Assembly: GCA_037013495.1 (NCBI GenBank)
Contig: CM072812.1
Span: forward strand, 38,166,001-38,230,000
From: Hippophae tibetana
Lineage: Eukaryota; Streptophyta; Magnoliopsida; Rosales; Elaeagnaceae
Direction: 5' to 3'
DNA: 64,000 nucleotides
This document shows positions 46,598-60,411 of the stretch, piece by piece; position 1 is the first letter of the stretch, and every line of letters starts with the position of its first letter. The notes beneath the pieces are model-generated. The model was not told the DNA's origin. It ran no database searches and saw only the letters and a list, made by a program, of their open reading frames with translations. Both the position numbers and the translations under genes were made by a program.

Positions 46598-46782
46598 TTC
46601 ATTTGTTCCTTCGTTTAAATTCTTTTATTTTCATACATTTATGCTATTTTTGGTTGCTTATAATATTTTGGGAGAATCAGAAGATGTAATTTAAGTTGCT
46701 TTAGGGTTTTAAATTATGAAAAGCAATATTTTGGGCGATAATTTTAAAAAAACCTTTTTGTTAGGTACCAAATATAACCTTT

Positions 46783-47184
46783 TTGTTAGGTACCAAATAT
46801 AGTTTCTTATGCGAATTGCTGGAAAAGGCTAAAGAAATTTTCTTGGAAATGAAAGGTAGGGGGATTGTCCCTAATGTAATTGTTTATAATTATTTGATAC
46901 ATAGTTTTTGCTATAAAGGGAATTTGGAATATGCTAAAAGCTTATTGAACGAGATGGTAGAAGAAAGTGTTCATCCTAACGCAGTAACCTTTAACATCTT
47001 AAATCTAATGTTTGTGCTTGCAGTTTTGATGTGTTGATTAATTTGAGGATAATAGAAGCCTTAAACCTCTACTGGGAAATTATTAACAAGGGTGTTAGGC
47101 CTTCAATAAGAATATATATTTCATTATTAGCTGGTCTTTTCAAGGTTGGTAAGGTTGATGATACATAATATTTTTAATGAGATG
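46783..47184 (+). pseudogene. PPR protein fragment, unit 2
   Basis: Copy of 21039-21440; same PPR motifs and the same break after the second repeat. Confidence 0.8.
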
Positions 47185-49005
47185 CAAGGTCTTGGTATAG
47201 ATACTTGCAGTACCATCACCATCATATAATTTTTCAATTTACTGGTAAGGTTGGTAAGGAATTGTTTTTGACATCCTCAAGTTCATGGTGTGGATACGGG
47301 TAAGGCTGGTAAGGAATTGTTTTTGACCTCTGAAATCTTAGTACCATCACCGGCGTATACTTTTTTAATCTCATCTATTTTTTTGTTTGACTTGTGGGTT
47401 AGAAAATTAAAACTTTATCCATATTTCTAGCATTTATTTTCAACTATTGATTGAAGTCCCTTTTTGAATCAAATTTAAACTTGAAGACAATATTGAGAAA
47501 CAAAAAAAAGATGGAAAATCAGGACCTCTACAACCATTAACAGAAATCCAGTGCATTCAGTGGGTGCTTGTGCTAGTGCCTGGTGCATAGGGCTGAGGCC
47601 ATAGGGGGGAAATGTATGTTCTCTTTATTTTCTCTATTTATACATTTTTTTGACATTGATAATATTGTTTTAATGAATTACCACTGAGATGTGCTTTTAT
47701 GATAGAAGTTTCCACTAAAGTTTTGGTTTTTGTTTTGGACAAACATTTGTACTTTATTGATGTGTTGATTTCATCAATAATAAGTCTTTGGATTTAGCTT
47801 GAATTCAATTTTTTATTTTAACAAAGTTGACATTGCATGCATTCTACTTCTCTTACTGATAGATTCAATTTCAAATTCGTCTCACTAATTGGTATAGCTT
47901 GGTTATCAAAATTGACAACTTTCACAAATATCATTTCATTAAGATTCTTGCTTAAATCTCATATGAACTATATTTAGTGCTTTTTTATATTTTTTTCAGT
48001 GATATTGATTACATTGTTGTAGAGTAGTTTTTGTCTTTAAGCATATTTGTTCCAAGGTAAAAAAGTTTTAGGTTATCCTGAATCATTTATTCATTGTCTA
48101 GGTTATCTGTTGATTATTCATGGCTCAGTGTCTTAGTGGAAGAACATAATGTGATTCTTGATGGCGAGACATTCTTAAATGATCTTGAAGTAGATGTATG
48201 TTATAGACTAAATGTTAATCACATTTAGAAAATATGTACTTAATTATTGTCTTATGTCACCATTTTAGTTTCATAGAGTTTCATTAAATTATTTATACAC
48301 TTTACTAAAAGGGAATTTTGTTGCAATTGGACTCTTCTGATTTATATATTGTAGTTACTTACCAAAAGGAATGCGAAATTAGGATAGAGAACTCATTCTT
48401 GGGAACATCTTTGTCCTATTATAAATTTTTGGGGTGAGCTTTGAACTTTTAAAAATACTTACTTTCCATTGATCTTTCATGATCTTCACTTTCATTTTCA
48501 TAACAAGCTATTAAAAACTGAAGGAAAAATATCCATAAATAGTATATTATTGTTTGAACAGAATTAGCAATGACTTCATTGTGGTTATTGGTAATGGCAT
48601 CAATCATGGTGTTGTCTTCATATTCTACCATTTGGATTTTGAGAATGCAATAGTCTCTTCTACCCTTGCCTTTGACAGTCTCCAAGCTTTGAAGGAAGAA
48701 CCATATAGTAGAGTGGGCAATGCAGCACATAGTTTTCCAGGTTCATTTAATGACTGAATATTTCTATTCCTTGTATATTTTAAAGGATTAAATATTCCCT
48801 CTGCAAAAAATCTGGATAGATGTTTTAAATATAATGTGTTTTTTGAGCTCCATATTTGACCTCTGATTTGTTGCATTTGCATTTACCGTTCTGTAAAATG
48901 ATTCCATAATTAGACCATACCTGATTATTATTTTATAGAAATTATGCATTGTGGTCAGTAAAACTATAACTTATTTTTGGTGTTAGATTTGCTTTCTTTT
49001 TCCAC
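47185..49005. other. Unassigned sequence, unit 2
   Basis: Copy of 21441-23261; the two exon-like stretches are at 48105-48209 and about 48554-48756. No gene recognised. Confidence 0.4.
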
Positions 49006-49170
49006 ACCAGTGTACCAGGCGCAACACTAGCACACCATCGCACTAGCCACTAGGCACAATAGCACTAGCACAGCAGGTGCACCAGTGCATCAGAGCAACT
49101 GACGCATCAGCACAATAAACACATCAGCGCAGTAGGCACAGCAACACAGTAGACACACCAGGCGCACTGT
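49006..49170. repeat. GCAC minisatellite, unit 2
   Basis: Copy of 23262-23426. Confidence 0.6.
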
Positions 49171-49348
49171 GTTTTGAGTCTTAAAATAGATAAAAATAAA
49201 TTATATTCTAAAGTTATTTCTATTGTATCCTGTTTATTAATTTTTAACGTATAATAAACTTTTGAATGTAATTATACTTTTAATTTTAATTAAATATGAT
49301 TTTTAATATTGTAATTAATAATTATATTTTTTTAATTTATGCATACCC

Positions 49349-49572
49349 TAGTCACGACTATTAGAAAATCGATGTCATTAGGGGTACCTATGTCATCGAT
49401 TATTAGAAAAACCAAGACCATAGATAAACCCTATGATCTCGATTTTCTAATAACTGTGGCCATAGATCGTTACCTATGATCTCTCTCACTTAGGCTTCGA
49501 TTCTTATAACCGTGGTCATAGACCTATGGTCACGGTTAAAAACCGAGGTCATATGTACTTTTTGTAGTAGTG
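49349..49572 (-). mobile_element. CACTA-type terminus, unit 2
   Basis: Copy of 23605-23828; the terminus is at 49572, again abutting the gag fragment. Confidence 0.7.
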
Positions 49573-49597
49573 ATTAATCACACTAAATATAATAAAA

Positions 49598-50284
49598 ATT
49601 CTTGTAGAATAAGAAGTGCAACTTCTCAATACGCACCAAATTTCAAATCAAGAGGTGTGTGAAATGTGTTTTTTAATTAGGCATGATGCCCATAATTGTT
49701 CATATACTTTTGATTCTAGTTCGGATGCCATGGAGGAAGTCAATCCCTTTCAAAGGTATCATCCAAACACCAATTATCACCCTAACCATCATTGGTTACC
49801 AAACAATTAGCAAGTCTACACCCAATTTCAAACACTAAGGCCAAATAGAAACCATCCTTATCCACCAAACCAATCTTTTAAGGAAACCTTAGAGGATAGC
49901 TTGAATTCTTTTATTCAAGTTAGTCATGACAACCAATTGATGAATAATCAAAGGTTGAGCACCATGAAGGCTTCGATTAAAAGGATTGAAACTAAAATTG
50001 GGCAACTAGCGGAACAAATGCAAAGGCAAGAACCAAAAAAATTGCCCAGTCAACTCGAATAATCGAAGGATGTAAAAACCCTTCAAAGTGGTAAGGTAGT
50101 CAATACTAGTTTACCTAAAATATTTAAGAATATACCTTGTAGTTCAGGTAACAAAGAAAATGAAATTCTAGTCTTGCAAAAAGGAGAGACAAGTGCTAAA
50201 CTTGACAAACCTTCGGAAAAACTCATTGGGGAGTCATCAGACATCCCTAAAATTCAAAAGACAACAAAACCACACCAACTGTAA
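49598..50284 (+). pseudogene. Gag C-terminal fragment of element H, unit 2
   Basis: Copy of 23854-24540 with the same zinc knuckle and stops. Confidence 0.8.
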
Positions 50285-51071
50285 GTACCTTTTGCACACC
50301 AGCTAAAAGAATCCAAACAAGATTAGTAATTGTATGATCTTTTTAATATGCTTTCTAAAGTAAATATAATTTACCATTATTAGAAGTGATCATGAATGTG
50401 CCTTCCTATGCTATGTTTTTCAAAGAGTTGAACACTAAGAAAAGGAGGTATGAACTTCATAAGCAAGTAGTAGTATCAAAAATTTCTAGTGTTGTACTTC
50501 AGCACTGACTTCCACCACCTAAGTTGAAAGACCCTGAAAGTTTTATCATAAACATAACTATGGGGAATAGAAAGGTCGCTAAAGTAATGCTTGATAGGTG
50601 CTAGTATAAACTTGATGCCCTACTCTTACATCTCAATTTAGGAGATTTAAAACCCATTGCTATGTCCCTTCAACTTATAGATAGATCTCTTAAGTATCCA
50701 AATGGAATAGTTGAGGATGTGTTGGTACAGGTAGATAAACTAATAATAATTGTTGACTTTGTGGTTCTGGATATGCAAGAAAATCCAGCCTTGAATAGAG
50801 AGCACACTGCTTGGTAGACCATTTATGGCAACTACCAAGATTATTATTGATGTCGAAGATGGAAATTTGACAATGACAGTCTTAGGAGAGACTGTTCATT
50901 TTAAAGTTTTGGATTCTTCACCTTTTCCTTCTATTTCTACCATTGATGAAATATTCGATGTCGACCCTTTGGATAATCTTGTCCAAAGTACCTTTTCCAT
51001 AAACATAATAGAAGATAAGCTTGAAACTGTTCCTACACTTGAAGAGGTAGAAGAAGATTTAGATGAGGAAA
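50285..51071 (+). pseudogene. Protease region of element H, unit 2
   Basis: Copy of 24541-25327; open stretch 50825-51085 runs into LTR-D2. GGAAA duplication at 51067-51071. Confidence 0.85.
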
Positions 51072-52461
51072 TGATGAGTGCTTAAAAAGTACTAAAAGTA
51101 CCATAATTTTATGCACGTTAATTGATTAAAAATATATATTTATATTATTTTAGCATATATTTATATAAATTTGTTTTTTCAGAATCACGAGTATTTTTAT
51201 TATTTTTCAGGTATTTTCACTTAAAAACGTAACTTAAAGACTCAAAGAGAAATAATGGAGGCAATACATCACAAATATATTCATAAAATAAATGAGGAAA
51301 AATCAAGAAATATGGAAAAATTGGATAGATAAAATGGATAAAAAGGGTCAAAAATGTCAAAAATGGTGTAATTGTGCATGCAGCCACGCCGGATAACGCA
51401 CGCCCAGCAACGCTAGACAACACGTGCAACACCTCCGACCATGCCGAACAATGTGTGTGTTGTGCCAGCACAACACCCAGTCCGTACGCGCCTCCTTGCC
51501 ATCCCACGCGTGCCCTTGCTTCATTCCACGCACGCCTTTACTCTATTATGCTTTTGCCGCCATGCCCCACCTACCAACTAACGTCAGTTGACGTCATCGT
51601 CACCTACTATGAATTTCCTCCATTTTTAATCATTTTTTCACCACTTTTTCTTCCTCTCCTCATCTATAAATACCCATCATTCTCTTCATAACAAAACACA
51701 CCTAAAAATACATCTTCTCTTCTCTTCCTTTCTCTTCATTTCTTAGTTTTTAGCTTTTCTTAGTTTTAAAGTTCTTCTCTTTTTGAGAAAAACTAATTAT
51801 GTTTTTGTAATTTATTAGCTTTTTGATTCAATAAATGAAAGTGCAAATTCTGTTTAGAGGTTTTTTAACAACAGGAATAACATCAAAGTATTATAAGGAT
51901 TTTATTTTCTTTACAGTTATTTTTTAGGCTTTATTCTTACATATTATATTTAATTTGTTTGTGATTAAATTTAACTTTGCTGGCTGTTTATAAACATGAT
52001 ATAATAATAACGTTGTTATGCTTGCGAAATATTAAATAGGTTAAAATCTCTAAAATGAATTGATTTTATTTTTATTCAAGATTTTATATTAAGAATGTTA
52101 GAGAGAAATATATTATTTTTCATTACAAACTTAAATCTGAAAATTACATTTTAAGGTATAGTTATCCGGTCTGATTTAGAGTAGTATTATTTTATTTGTT
52201 GGTACAATCACCCGGTAGTTAGAGTGAAGCTTTATTTCAAAAGTTTTTATAAGAATTATTATACGAAAATATATTAACAACATGTTTTAAGTAATAGTTT
52301 TAAAACTTGAAAGTTAGTACTCAGATAATTAATCTTTTAGGTTTAATTTGGACACCTTAAATAAAGTTTAAACTATCTAACCAAACCAAAGGTAATATTT
52401 AAATAGTTCATTTTCAATCTCTTAGAAAAAGGAATTAATTTAATTAACCAAATTAGTTATT
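51072..52461 (+). mobile_element. LTR-D2, right end lost
   Basis: Copy of 25328-26717 with the TGACGTCA, TATA and AATAAA order kept. Confidence 0.82.
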
Positions 52462-53824
52462 AAAACTTTATCAAAAATTATTTTAATAGTGTTTTTAAAT
52501 TATTTATCAAAACTTTAAAAACTTTTTGAACTGTAAATAATTGTTATTTTTTTTAAGTTAAAAAACAAAAACAAATTCAAATTTCAAATTTCATAAGAAA
52601 TTAAAAAAAATTAAAACATTTCAAGTAAAATAATAATAATAGTAATCATTATAACGTCAATAGTAAAATAATTTTGAAATTTAAAATTTGAAGTAAAAAA
52701 AACTTACCGTTCATGAATAATGAAATAATAATAATAGTAATAACAAAAACAAAACAAAAAATTAATAAATATTGAAATAATTTTTTTTAATTTAAAAAAA
52801 CAAAAAATAATAATAATAAACTTAGCATTCATGAAAACAAATTTCAAATTTCAAATTTCATAATAAACAAAAAAAATTAATAATTTTAAATAATAATAAT
52901 AATAATTATAGCGTGAATAGTAAAATAATTTTGAAATTTGAAATTTGAAGTAAACAAATTTAATAAATTTTAAATAAAAATAATAATAATAATAAATTAA
53001 AAAAACTTATAAATTAAAAAAAATAAAAAAAATTTAAACTTTATTTTATTTAAATAAATAAATAAAAAGTAAAAAACAATTTAAAATTTAATTTTTAATT
53101 TTCATTTAATTTAGGTTTTTTTATTTATGTTTTATTTTTTAGAAATCTTAATTTAAATTGTTTTCCTCTTTCTTTATTTTTAGTTTAGTTTCGTTTTATT
53201 TTTTTCTTTTAACTTTATCGATTTTATTTTATATTTTTCTTTATTTTTGGTTTAATTTTTAATTTAATTTTGTTTCCTTTAAATATTTTTTATCTTAATT
53301 TTCCTTTAACGATTTTAAATAATAATAATTATTATTATAGCGTGAATAGTAAGAAAATTGAAATTTGAAGTAAAAACAAAATTTAATAAATTTTAAATAA
53401 AAAATAAAAAGAATTATTATTTTTAATTATTTTGTTTTTAAAATGTTTTTTTAAAAATAATAAATGAATAAATAAAATTTAATTTTTACTTTTTTTACCA
53501 AAAAAAAAAAGAATTTCGATATGTTTTCTATTTTTTTTACGTTTTTAAATTTTATTTTTTATTTAATTTTTAATTAATTTTTTTTCTCTTTTACCTTTTC
53601 AATATATTTGTTTTTTTTCTTTTATTTTATTTTTTGTTTAATTTTCGTTTAACTTAATTAACTTAGGTTTTTATTAACTTTATTAGTACTTAATTACCTT
53701 AGATTTTTATTAACTTAATTAACTTATCGTTTTATTAACTTAAATTTTTATTGAACTTTACTTAATTAACTTAATTTTAATAACTTGAAAAGTAAAGATA
53801 TATGAGAATTATGTATAGGAGACT
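52462..53824. other. AT-rich stretch, unit 2
   Basis: Copy of 26718-28080 with the same internal direct repeats and the TTAATTAACTTA minisatellite near 53644-53789. No gene. Confidence 0.6.
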
Positions 53825-56030
53825 AGTTTCTTGAAGCGTTTGTGCCACTAGTCTTTCTTGAGAACGTTCCTATGTCTAGGATGATGGTTTTTAAGGAGCC
53901 TTTGCCCCGCAATTTTTTTCTGGGAGCACTCTTGATTAATACTGATTATGTTATTTTAACTTAGATATTATACTTAAAAAAACAAAAAAACAAAAAAATT
54001 ATGAAATTATCTCCAAAATATTAAAGTTTTACTAAGGAGTTAGTTGTTTTGTTTGATTTAGGTACAATTGTGTTTTGATGTCTTTAATTATTTGATTTGT
54101 ACCTAGACGTGGGTTATCTAAAACCCACAAGCATGTCCCTAGTTTTAAGTACACAAATTGAAAATTCATAGGACATGATCGAAAAAGTATAGGTAGACAA
54201 CCTTGTCTTACCTGTAGTTTTGATTGATTCAATGATGTGAGGACATTGAGTTTACTTAAAATGAAATCCCCAAGTTACGTAATATTTCTTCTCTTTTCTC
54301 TTTATCTTTAATTTACAGTTGTTACATTGAGGACAATGTAAGTTTTAGGTTGGAGGTGGTGAAAAGTTACCGTACTTAATTTAAAAATTAAATAAAAATA
54401 ATAATAATTTTTATTTTATTTTATTTTTTTGTTCACATTTTCATTTTTATTGTGTTTGGTTTTATTTTCTTTGTGTAATTTAGTAATTTTTGGGATTTTA
54501 GATTAGTTTAAAAAATAAAAAATTTCTTACAAAAATTTATCATTTCTTTAAATCAAATTTAAGTAAATAGTTAGGTTTTTTGTACTGTTAGATTAATTTT
54601 TGAAAACATATCATGAAATATTTTGTAATTGTTTTTGGTAATTAGTTAGTTTTTGTCATAACTAGTATTTCTTGATAAGATGTGGAAATTATATTAAACC
54701 CAAAATTGATGTTTTTTTTGTGGAGACTACCTTTGTGAGATATAATTTGAGCCTAATTTCCTTTATTCAGAATGAAATATATATTTTTTCTACTTTAAAC
54801 ACATTTCTTATTTCTTCAAATTTTTAGATGATCTCTATAGGTATTAGCATTATATGTATGAGTTTTTTTCTCATCTTAATAGAGTGTCAAATAAATATAT
54901 ATTTTATTATTTTTGCTTAGATTAAATGATTTAAGTAGAAATTGATAGTATATGCTTTTATCTCATTCGTGCATGACTGTTACAAAAAAAAGACATATAT
55001 GGGGTGACCTAAACCAAAATCAAACAGAAAAGCCACAAAATTAAGCACTCACCAAAATCCTAAAAAAAATGTACAATCTGTACATGGGTTGACTCTCTAA
55101 ACAATATATATATTGAAAAAAATCTTCAGGAAAAAAATAGAGAGATAAAGAATATATAGTATAATCTATATACTATGAGCCACATTGTCTACAAAGTTGT
55201 GAGTAAAGGCTAATTACAAAAGAAAGATATAGGAAGTAATTCCCTAAAAAGTAATTTTATTTTCTTCATTTGTAAAAGGCATATATCTTGAAATTTTTTC
55301 TTAATGAGTTTGATTTATGCATAAAAACAATTTTTATATATGATATCTTTATAATTTATACATTCGATTTCTTTCATGAGATCAACGTCAAAATAATACT
55401 TTAAGCCTTTATTCTTTATACATATGCAAACATATTAGTTCATTTCTATACATCAACTCTTTCGAATATAAATTAGTATGAGTGTTTGAACCCATAGGAT
55501 TCAGTGTTTTGAGAGTATCGACTAGTGAGAAATATAGTCAAAGCGAATTCGGATTCCAGACATTGAAATTGGGTGAAATTAAATTGATACATTTTTTATA
55601 TGAAATATGAAAATGATTTTCGACTAATTATTATAATAAATCATGATTGTTTAAGAAGATTAAAATAAATTATGCTTGAGATTTCAATTATGACCTTAAA
55701 GGAGATTAAAAAGTATGAGACATTTTTGTGTTATGTTGTTTTCTTTTATTCTTAAAAGTTAATTTTTTATTTTGTTGTAATTTTAGTTTTTAAGTTGTTG
55801 TTTTTATTATTTCATTTAATTTTTACATTTAGTTCAATGTTTGTGGGTATCATTACTAAAAATCCTCACGAGACTCAAACTTATCCACTAGGTCAACCTA
55901 GGGGTTTAAAGGCTAGCTGCATAGGCTAAATGCAACCGTATCAATCCACGGAAGTGATTTAGGATAGTTTAATTTTTAGTTTTTATTGCTTCTCTTGCTA
56001 AGAGACTAGCAAGAAACTGGTTGGGGGTTG
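53825..56030 (+). other. 3' untranslated region of the nested element, unit 2
   Basis: Copy of 28081-30286. The G-rich tract after the hairpin reads TTGGAGGTGG here instead of TTGGGGGTGG. No gene. Confidence 0.65.
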
Positions 56031-57698
56031 TGATGAGTGCTCAAAAAGTACTAAAATTATGATGATTTTATGCATGTTAATTGATTATATATATATATAT
56101 ATATTTATATGATTTTATCATATATTTATATAAATGTCTTTTTAGAATCATGAATATTTTTATTATTTTCAGGTATTTTTGCTTAAAAACGTAACTTAAA
56201 GATTCAAAGAGAAATATTGGAGACAATACATCACAAATATATTTATAAAATAATGAGGAAAATTCAACAAAAATGGAAAAAATGGATAAAATGGATCAAA
56301 AGGATAAAAAATGTCAAAAAGGGTGAAATTGCGCATGCAACCGCCCAACCGCGTCAGTCAACGCACACAGCGGGCCTATTAAAACGGGAAAACGTGCACA
56401 GCTATAGTCACCGCCTCCCACCTACCAGTTGACATCAATTGACGTCATCATCACCTACTATGTGTTTCCTACATTTTTAATCATTTTTTCATCCACTTTT
56501 TCTTCCTCTCCTCACCTATAAATACCATCATTCTCTTCATAACAAAACACATCTTCTCTTCTCTTTCTTTCTCTCCATTTCTTAGTTTTAGAGTTCTTCT
56601 CTTTTTGTAATTTATTTACTTTTTTATTCAATAAATGGAAATGCAAATTCCGTTTGTAGGTTTTCCAACAATAAGAATGACATCAAAGTACTGTAATGAT
56701 TTTATTTTCTTTATAGTTATTTTTTATGCTTTATTCTTACATGTTATATTTAATTTTTCTGTGATTAAATTTAACTTTGATGGCTGTTTGTAAACATGAT
56801 ATAATAATAACGTTGTTATGCTTGCGAAATATTAAATAGGTAAAAATCTCTAAAATGAATTGATTTTATTTTTATTCAAGATTTTATATTAAGAATGTTA
56901 GAGAGAAATATATTATTTTTCATTACAAACTTAAGTCTGAAAATTAGATTAAAGTTTATTTATCCAGTCTGATTTAGAGTAGTGCTCTTTTATTTGTTGG
57001 TATAATCGTCCGGTAGTTAGAGTGAAGCTATTTTTCAAAAGTTTTTATAAGAATTATTATCTGAAAATGTATCGACAATATATTTTTAGTAGTAGTTTTA
57101 AAACTTGAAAGTTAGTACTCGGATAATTAAATTCTTAGGTTTAATTTGGACACCTTGAATAAAGTTTAAACTGTCTAACCCCACCAAAGGTGGCATTTAA
57201 ATGATTTATTTTCAATCTCTTAGAAAAAGGAATTAATTTAATTAACCAAATTAGTTATCAACCCCACTCTTAGGTGTTAATTGATTTGTTTAGTTAACAA
57301 ATAATATCTAACCCTACCAAATGTGGTATTTATATAAATAAAAAAAGAGTCAATAAATATCAATTTATATCTTTAATAACCTAAATAATATGAGCAAGCA
57401 TAATTAACTTAGTTATTATATCCATAAAATACTCCACTATTATGAATGATAAAATTTGCATAAATGTGTATTGAATATGTATCTGTGTTTATTTTTATAT
57501 TATTAGATTAAAAACACAAAACCCCAAAATATTGTGACAGGATATTTAGGATTTAATTTCATTTTTAAAAGTTTAAATAATAAATTAAAAACCACATATA
57601 CTTATCATTTTCTATGAAATGATTCGTGCAATTGTGAGGGTTTTATAAATATAAAAATAAAGTATTGGCAGGATCGGTGATGCCGGTTTTGCTCATGA
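56031..57698 (+). mobile_element. LTR-A3
   Basis: TGATGAG at 56031 to CTCATGA at 57692-57698, followed by GGAAA. Third copy of LTR-A. Confidence 0.88.
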
Positions 57699-58757
57699 GG
57701 AAACTAAGTGGTACCTTGTACAACTAGATGAAAATATCTAGTACACTCTTGAATATACCAAATTCCCCATCTATTAAAGAGGTCAATCCATCTAAACTTG
57801 AACTCAAATACTTACCTAATTACTTAACATACGTGTTTCTGGGAGAAGGAGACTTATCGAGTGATAATTTTTCAACGTTGAACAAAACCCAAGAAAATGA
57901 ACTTATAAAAGTGCTTAAGAAGTTTAAGAAAGCCATAGGTTGTAGTATCAGGGATATAAAATGCATTAGTTCTACCATGTGTATGCATAAGATCAACTTG
58001 GATAATGGTGCTAAACTTGTACGAGAGGCCCAAAAAAGACTAAACCTAAACATGCAAGAGGTAGCGAAGAAAGAAAATTTTAAATTATTAAAAGAAGGAA
58101 TTATCTACTATATTTTCGATAGTAAGTGGGTTAGTCCAGTGCATGTGGTACCTAAAAAATCTGGGATAACAGCTGTTAAAAATGACAAAAGTGAATTAGT
58201 TCCCACTAGAATAATCACTGGAAGGAGGATGTGTATAGATTTATGGAAACTGAATTTATATACTAAAAAAGATCACTTCCCTCTTCCATTCATTGATCAA
58301 ATGTTGGAAAGATTAGTCGGGCAAGAATTTTACTATTTTCAAGATAGATTGTCTGGATATTATCAAGTACCCATAGCACTAGAAGATTACAAAAAGACCA
58401 CATTTACATGTCTTTTTAGGACATTTGCTTTTCGAATAATGCCATTTGGGTTATGCAATGCCCCTACCATGTTCTAGATATGTATGATGTCTATCTTTTG
58501 AGACATGGTGGAAACATTCATTGAGGTTTTCATGGACGATTTCTCTATCTTTGGAAACTCATTTGATAATTGCTTACATAAATTGACTTTGGTTTTAGAA
58601 AGATGCATTAAATGCAATCTAACCCTTAATTAGGAGAAAATTAATTTTATAGTTCAACAAGTGATAATGTTAAGACATATCATTTCAAACAAAGGTATTG
58701 AAGTTGATAAGGAAAAGGTTGAACTGATTTCCAAATTATCTCCCCTACATCTATTAA
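57699..58757 (+). pseudogene. Reverse transcriptase N-terminal part of element H, unit 3
   Basis: Third copy; open stretch 57728-58477, same stop pattern. Confidence 0.9.
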
Positions 58758-59781
58758 GGTGATGTTTGTTTGGAGGGAATGGAAAGGAATCATAATTGAT
58801 TCCTTCCATTTTGTGTGTTTGATTGGGCGAAATAGGAGGACAGAATAGAATCGATTACTAAAGGAGAAGGAATCACAATTCCTTCTTCTCCCCTTTAGGA
58901 ATCATGATTACATTCTCATCTAAACTTCTTTTTTTCAATTTTACCCTCAACCCAAATATAACTCTAAACTCAAACCCAAAACCCTAAATCCCAAAACCCT
59001 AAAACCTAAATCCAAATCCTAAAACCCTAAACCCAAAATCCCAAAACCCTAAGCCCTAAATCCCTAAACCTTAAACCTCAAATCCCTAAACCCCAAATCC
59101 CAAATCCCTAAACCCTAAACCCTAAAACCTAAATCCTAAATCCCAAAACCCAAAACCTAAAACCCAAAACCCTAAAACCTAAATCCTAAAACCATAAACC
59201 CTAAACCCAAAACCCTAAAACCTAAACCCTAAATCCTAAAACCCTAAACCCCAAATCCCTAAACCCTAAACCTTAAACCCCTAAACCTTAAATCCCTAAA
59301 CCTTAAACCCTAAACCCCAAATTAAAAACCCTAAACCGTAAATCCAAAATCCCAAATTCTAAAACCCTAAACCCTTTTTAAAAAAATATAATTTTAACCC
59401 TAAACCTTAACCCATAAATATAACCCTTAATCCAAAATCTCTAACCTCAAAACCCTAAACCCTATTTAGAAAAATAATAATTTTAATAATATATTTCTTT
59501 TTAATTAAGTAATAATTATTTCGAAAAATAATGATTTCAATAATTTATTTTGTCTGACGAAAAAATAGTAATTAAGTGACATTATTTGAACTTTATTGAA
59601 TGTAGGGGTATTAAGGTAATTTACAGCTTTTTTATTTCATTCCAGTGGCAAACTAAACACTGTAATCCTAATTTCGAGCTTGATTCCAATGGTCAAACCA
59701 AACAACATTGTTTCCTTTCCATTTCATTCCATTCCAATTCCAATTCTGATTCTGATTCCATTCTACGAACCAAACGCCACC
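58758..59781. mobile_element. Harbinger-like non-autonomous transposon, unit 3
   Basis: 1,024 bp, seven bases shorter than the other two copies because one CCCTAAA unit is missing (three perfect units instead of four). Same TIRs and TAA duplication. Confidence 0.85.
58941..59466 (+). repeat. Telomere-like tract in the transposon, unit 3
   Basis: As in units 1 and 2 but one heptamer shorter. Confidence 0.9.
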
Positions 59782-59784
59782 TAA

Positions 59785-60355
59785 GGGTTCTTAGGTCATG
59801 TAGGATTTTATAGACGATTTATTAATGATTTCTCTAAAATAAGTTGTCCCTTATGTAACATGTTATCAAAATATGTTTATTTTTATTTCAACGATGATTG
59901 CCTTATTACCAAATACCTTGAAAAAGAAACTAACATCAACCCCTGTAATTATGGCACCAAACTGGTCTTTACCCTTTGAAATAATGTGTGATGCTTCCAA
60001 TTATTCTATTGGAGCAATCTTGAGATAAATAATCAATAAGAATTTTCATGTCATCTACTATACTAGCAAAACACACAATGACACCCAAATGAATTATACC
60101 ATCATTGAAAAGAAATTCTTGGCTATAGTGTTTTCGTTAGACAAATTCAGGTCTTATTTAGTAGGATCTAAATTGATTGTGCATTCTGATCATGCTGCTT
60201 TAATATACCTATTAATTAAATCGAATGCCAAGCTACGATTAATTAGGTGGGTCTTACTCTTACAAGAATTTGGCCTAGAAATCAATGATAAGAAAGGTAG
60301 TTAAAACTTAGTAGCTGGCCATTTATCTAGGTTAATTTCTGACTTCGATTCTTGA
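59785..60355 (+). pseudogene. RT end and RNase H of element H, unit 3
   Basis: Third copy; open stretch 60089-60304. Confidence 0.88.
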
Positions 60356-60411
60356 AGGTGAGAGTAAAGAAGATATAATTTAAATCTTTCCTAATGAACA
60401 ATTATTTTCAG

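Larger units (their letters stand above)
30238..55981 (+). repeat. Segmental tandem repeat, unit 2
   Basis: This is the second copy of the segmental repeat, about 25.74 kb. It holds everything in unit 1 in the same order, with a single copy of the 901-bp sub-repeat. It is the only unit seen complete and without the expanded array, so it is the best reference form of the segment. Confidence 0.95.
51072..57698 (+). mobile_element. Nested LTR element (LTR-D2 to LTR-A3)
   Basis: Second full copy of the coding-less nested element, flanked by GGAAA at 51067-51071 and 57699-57703. Confidence 0.85.
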
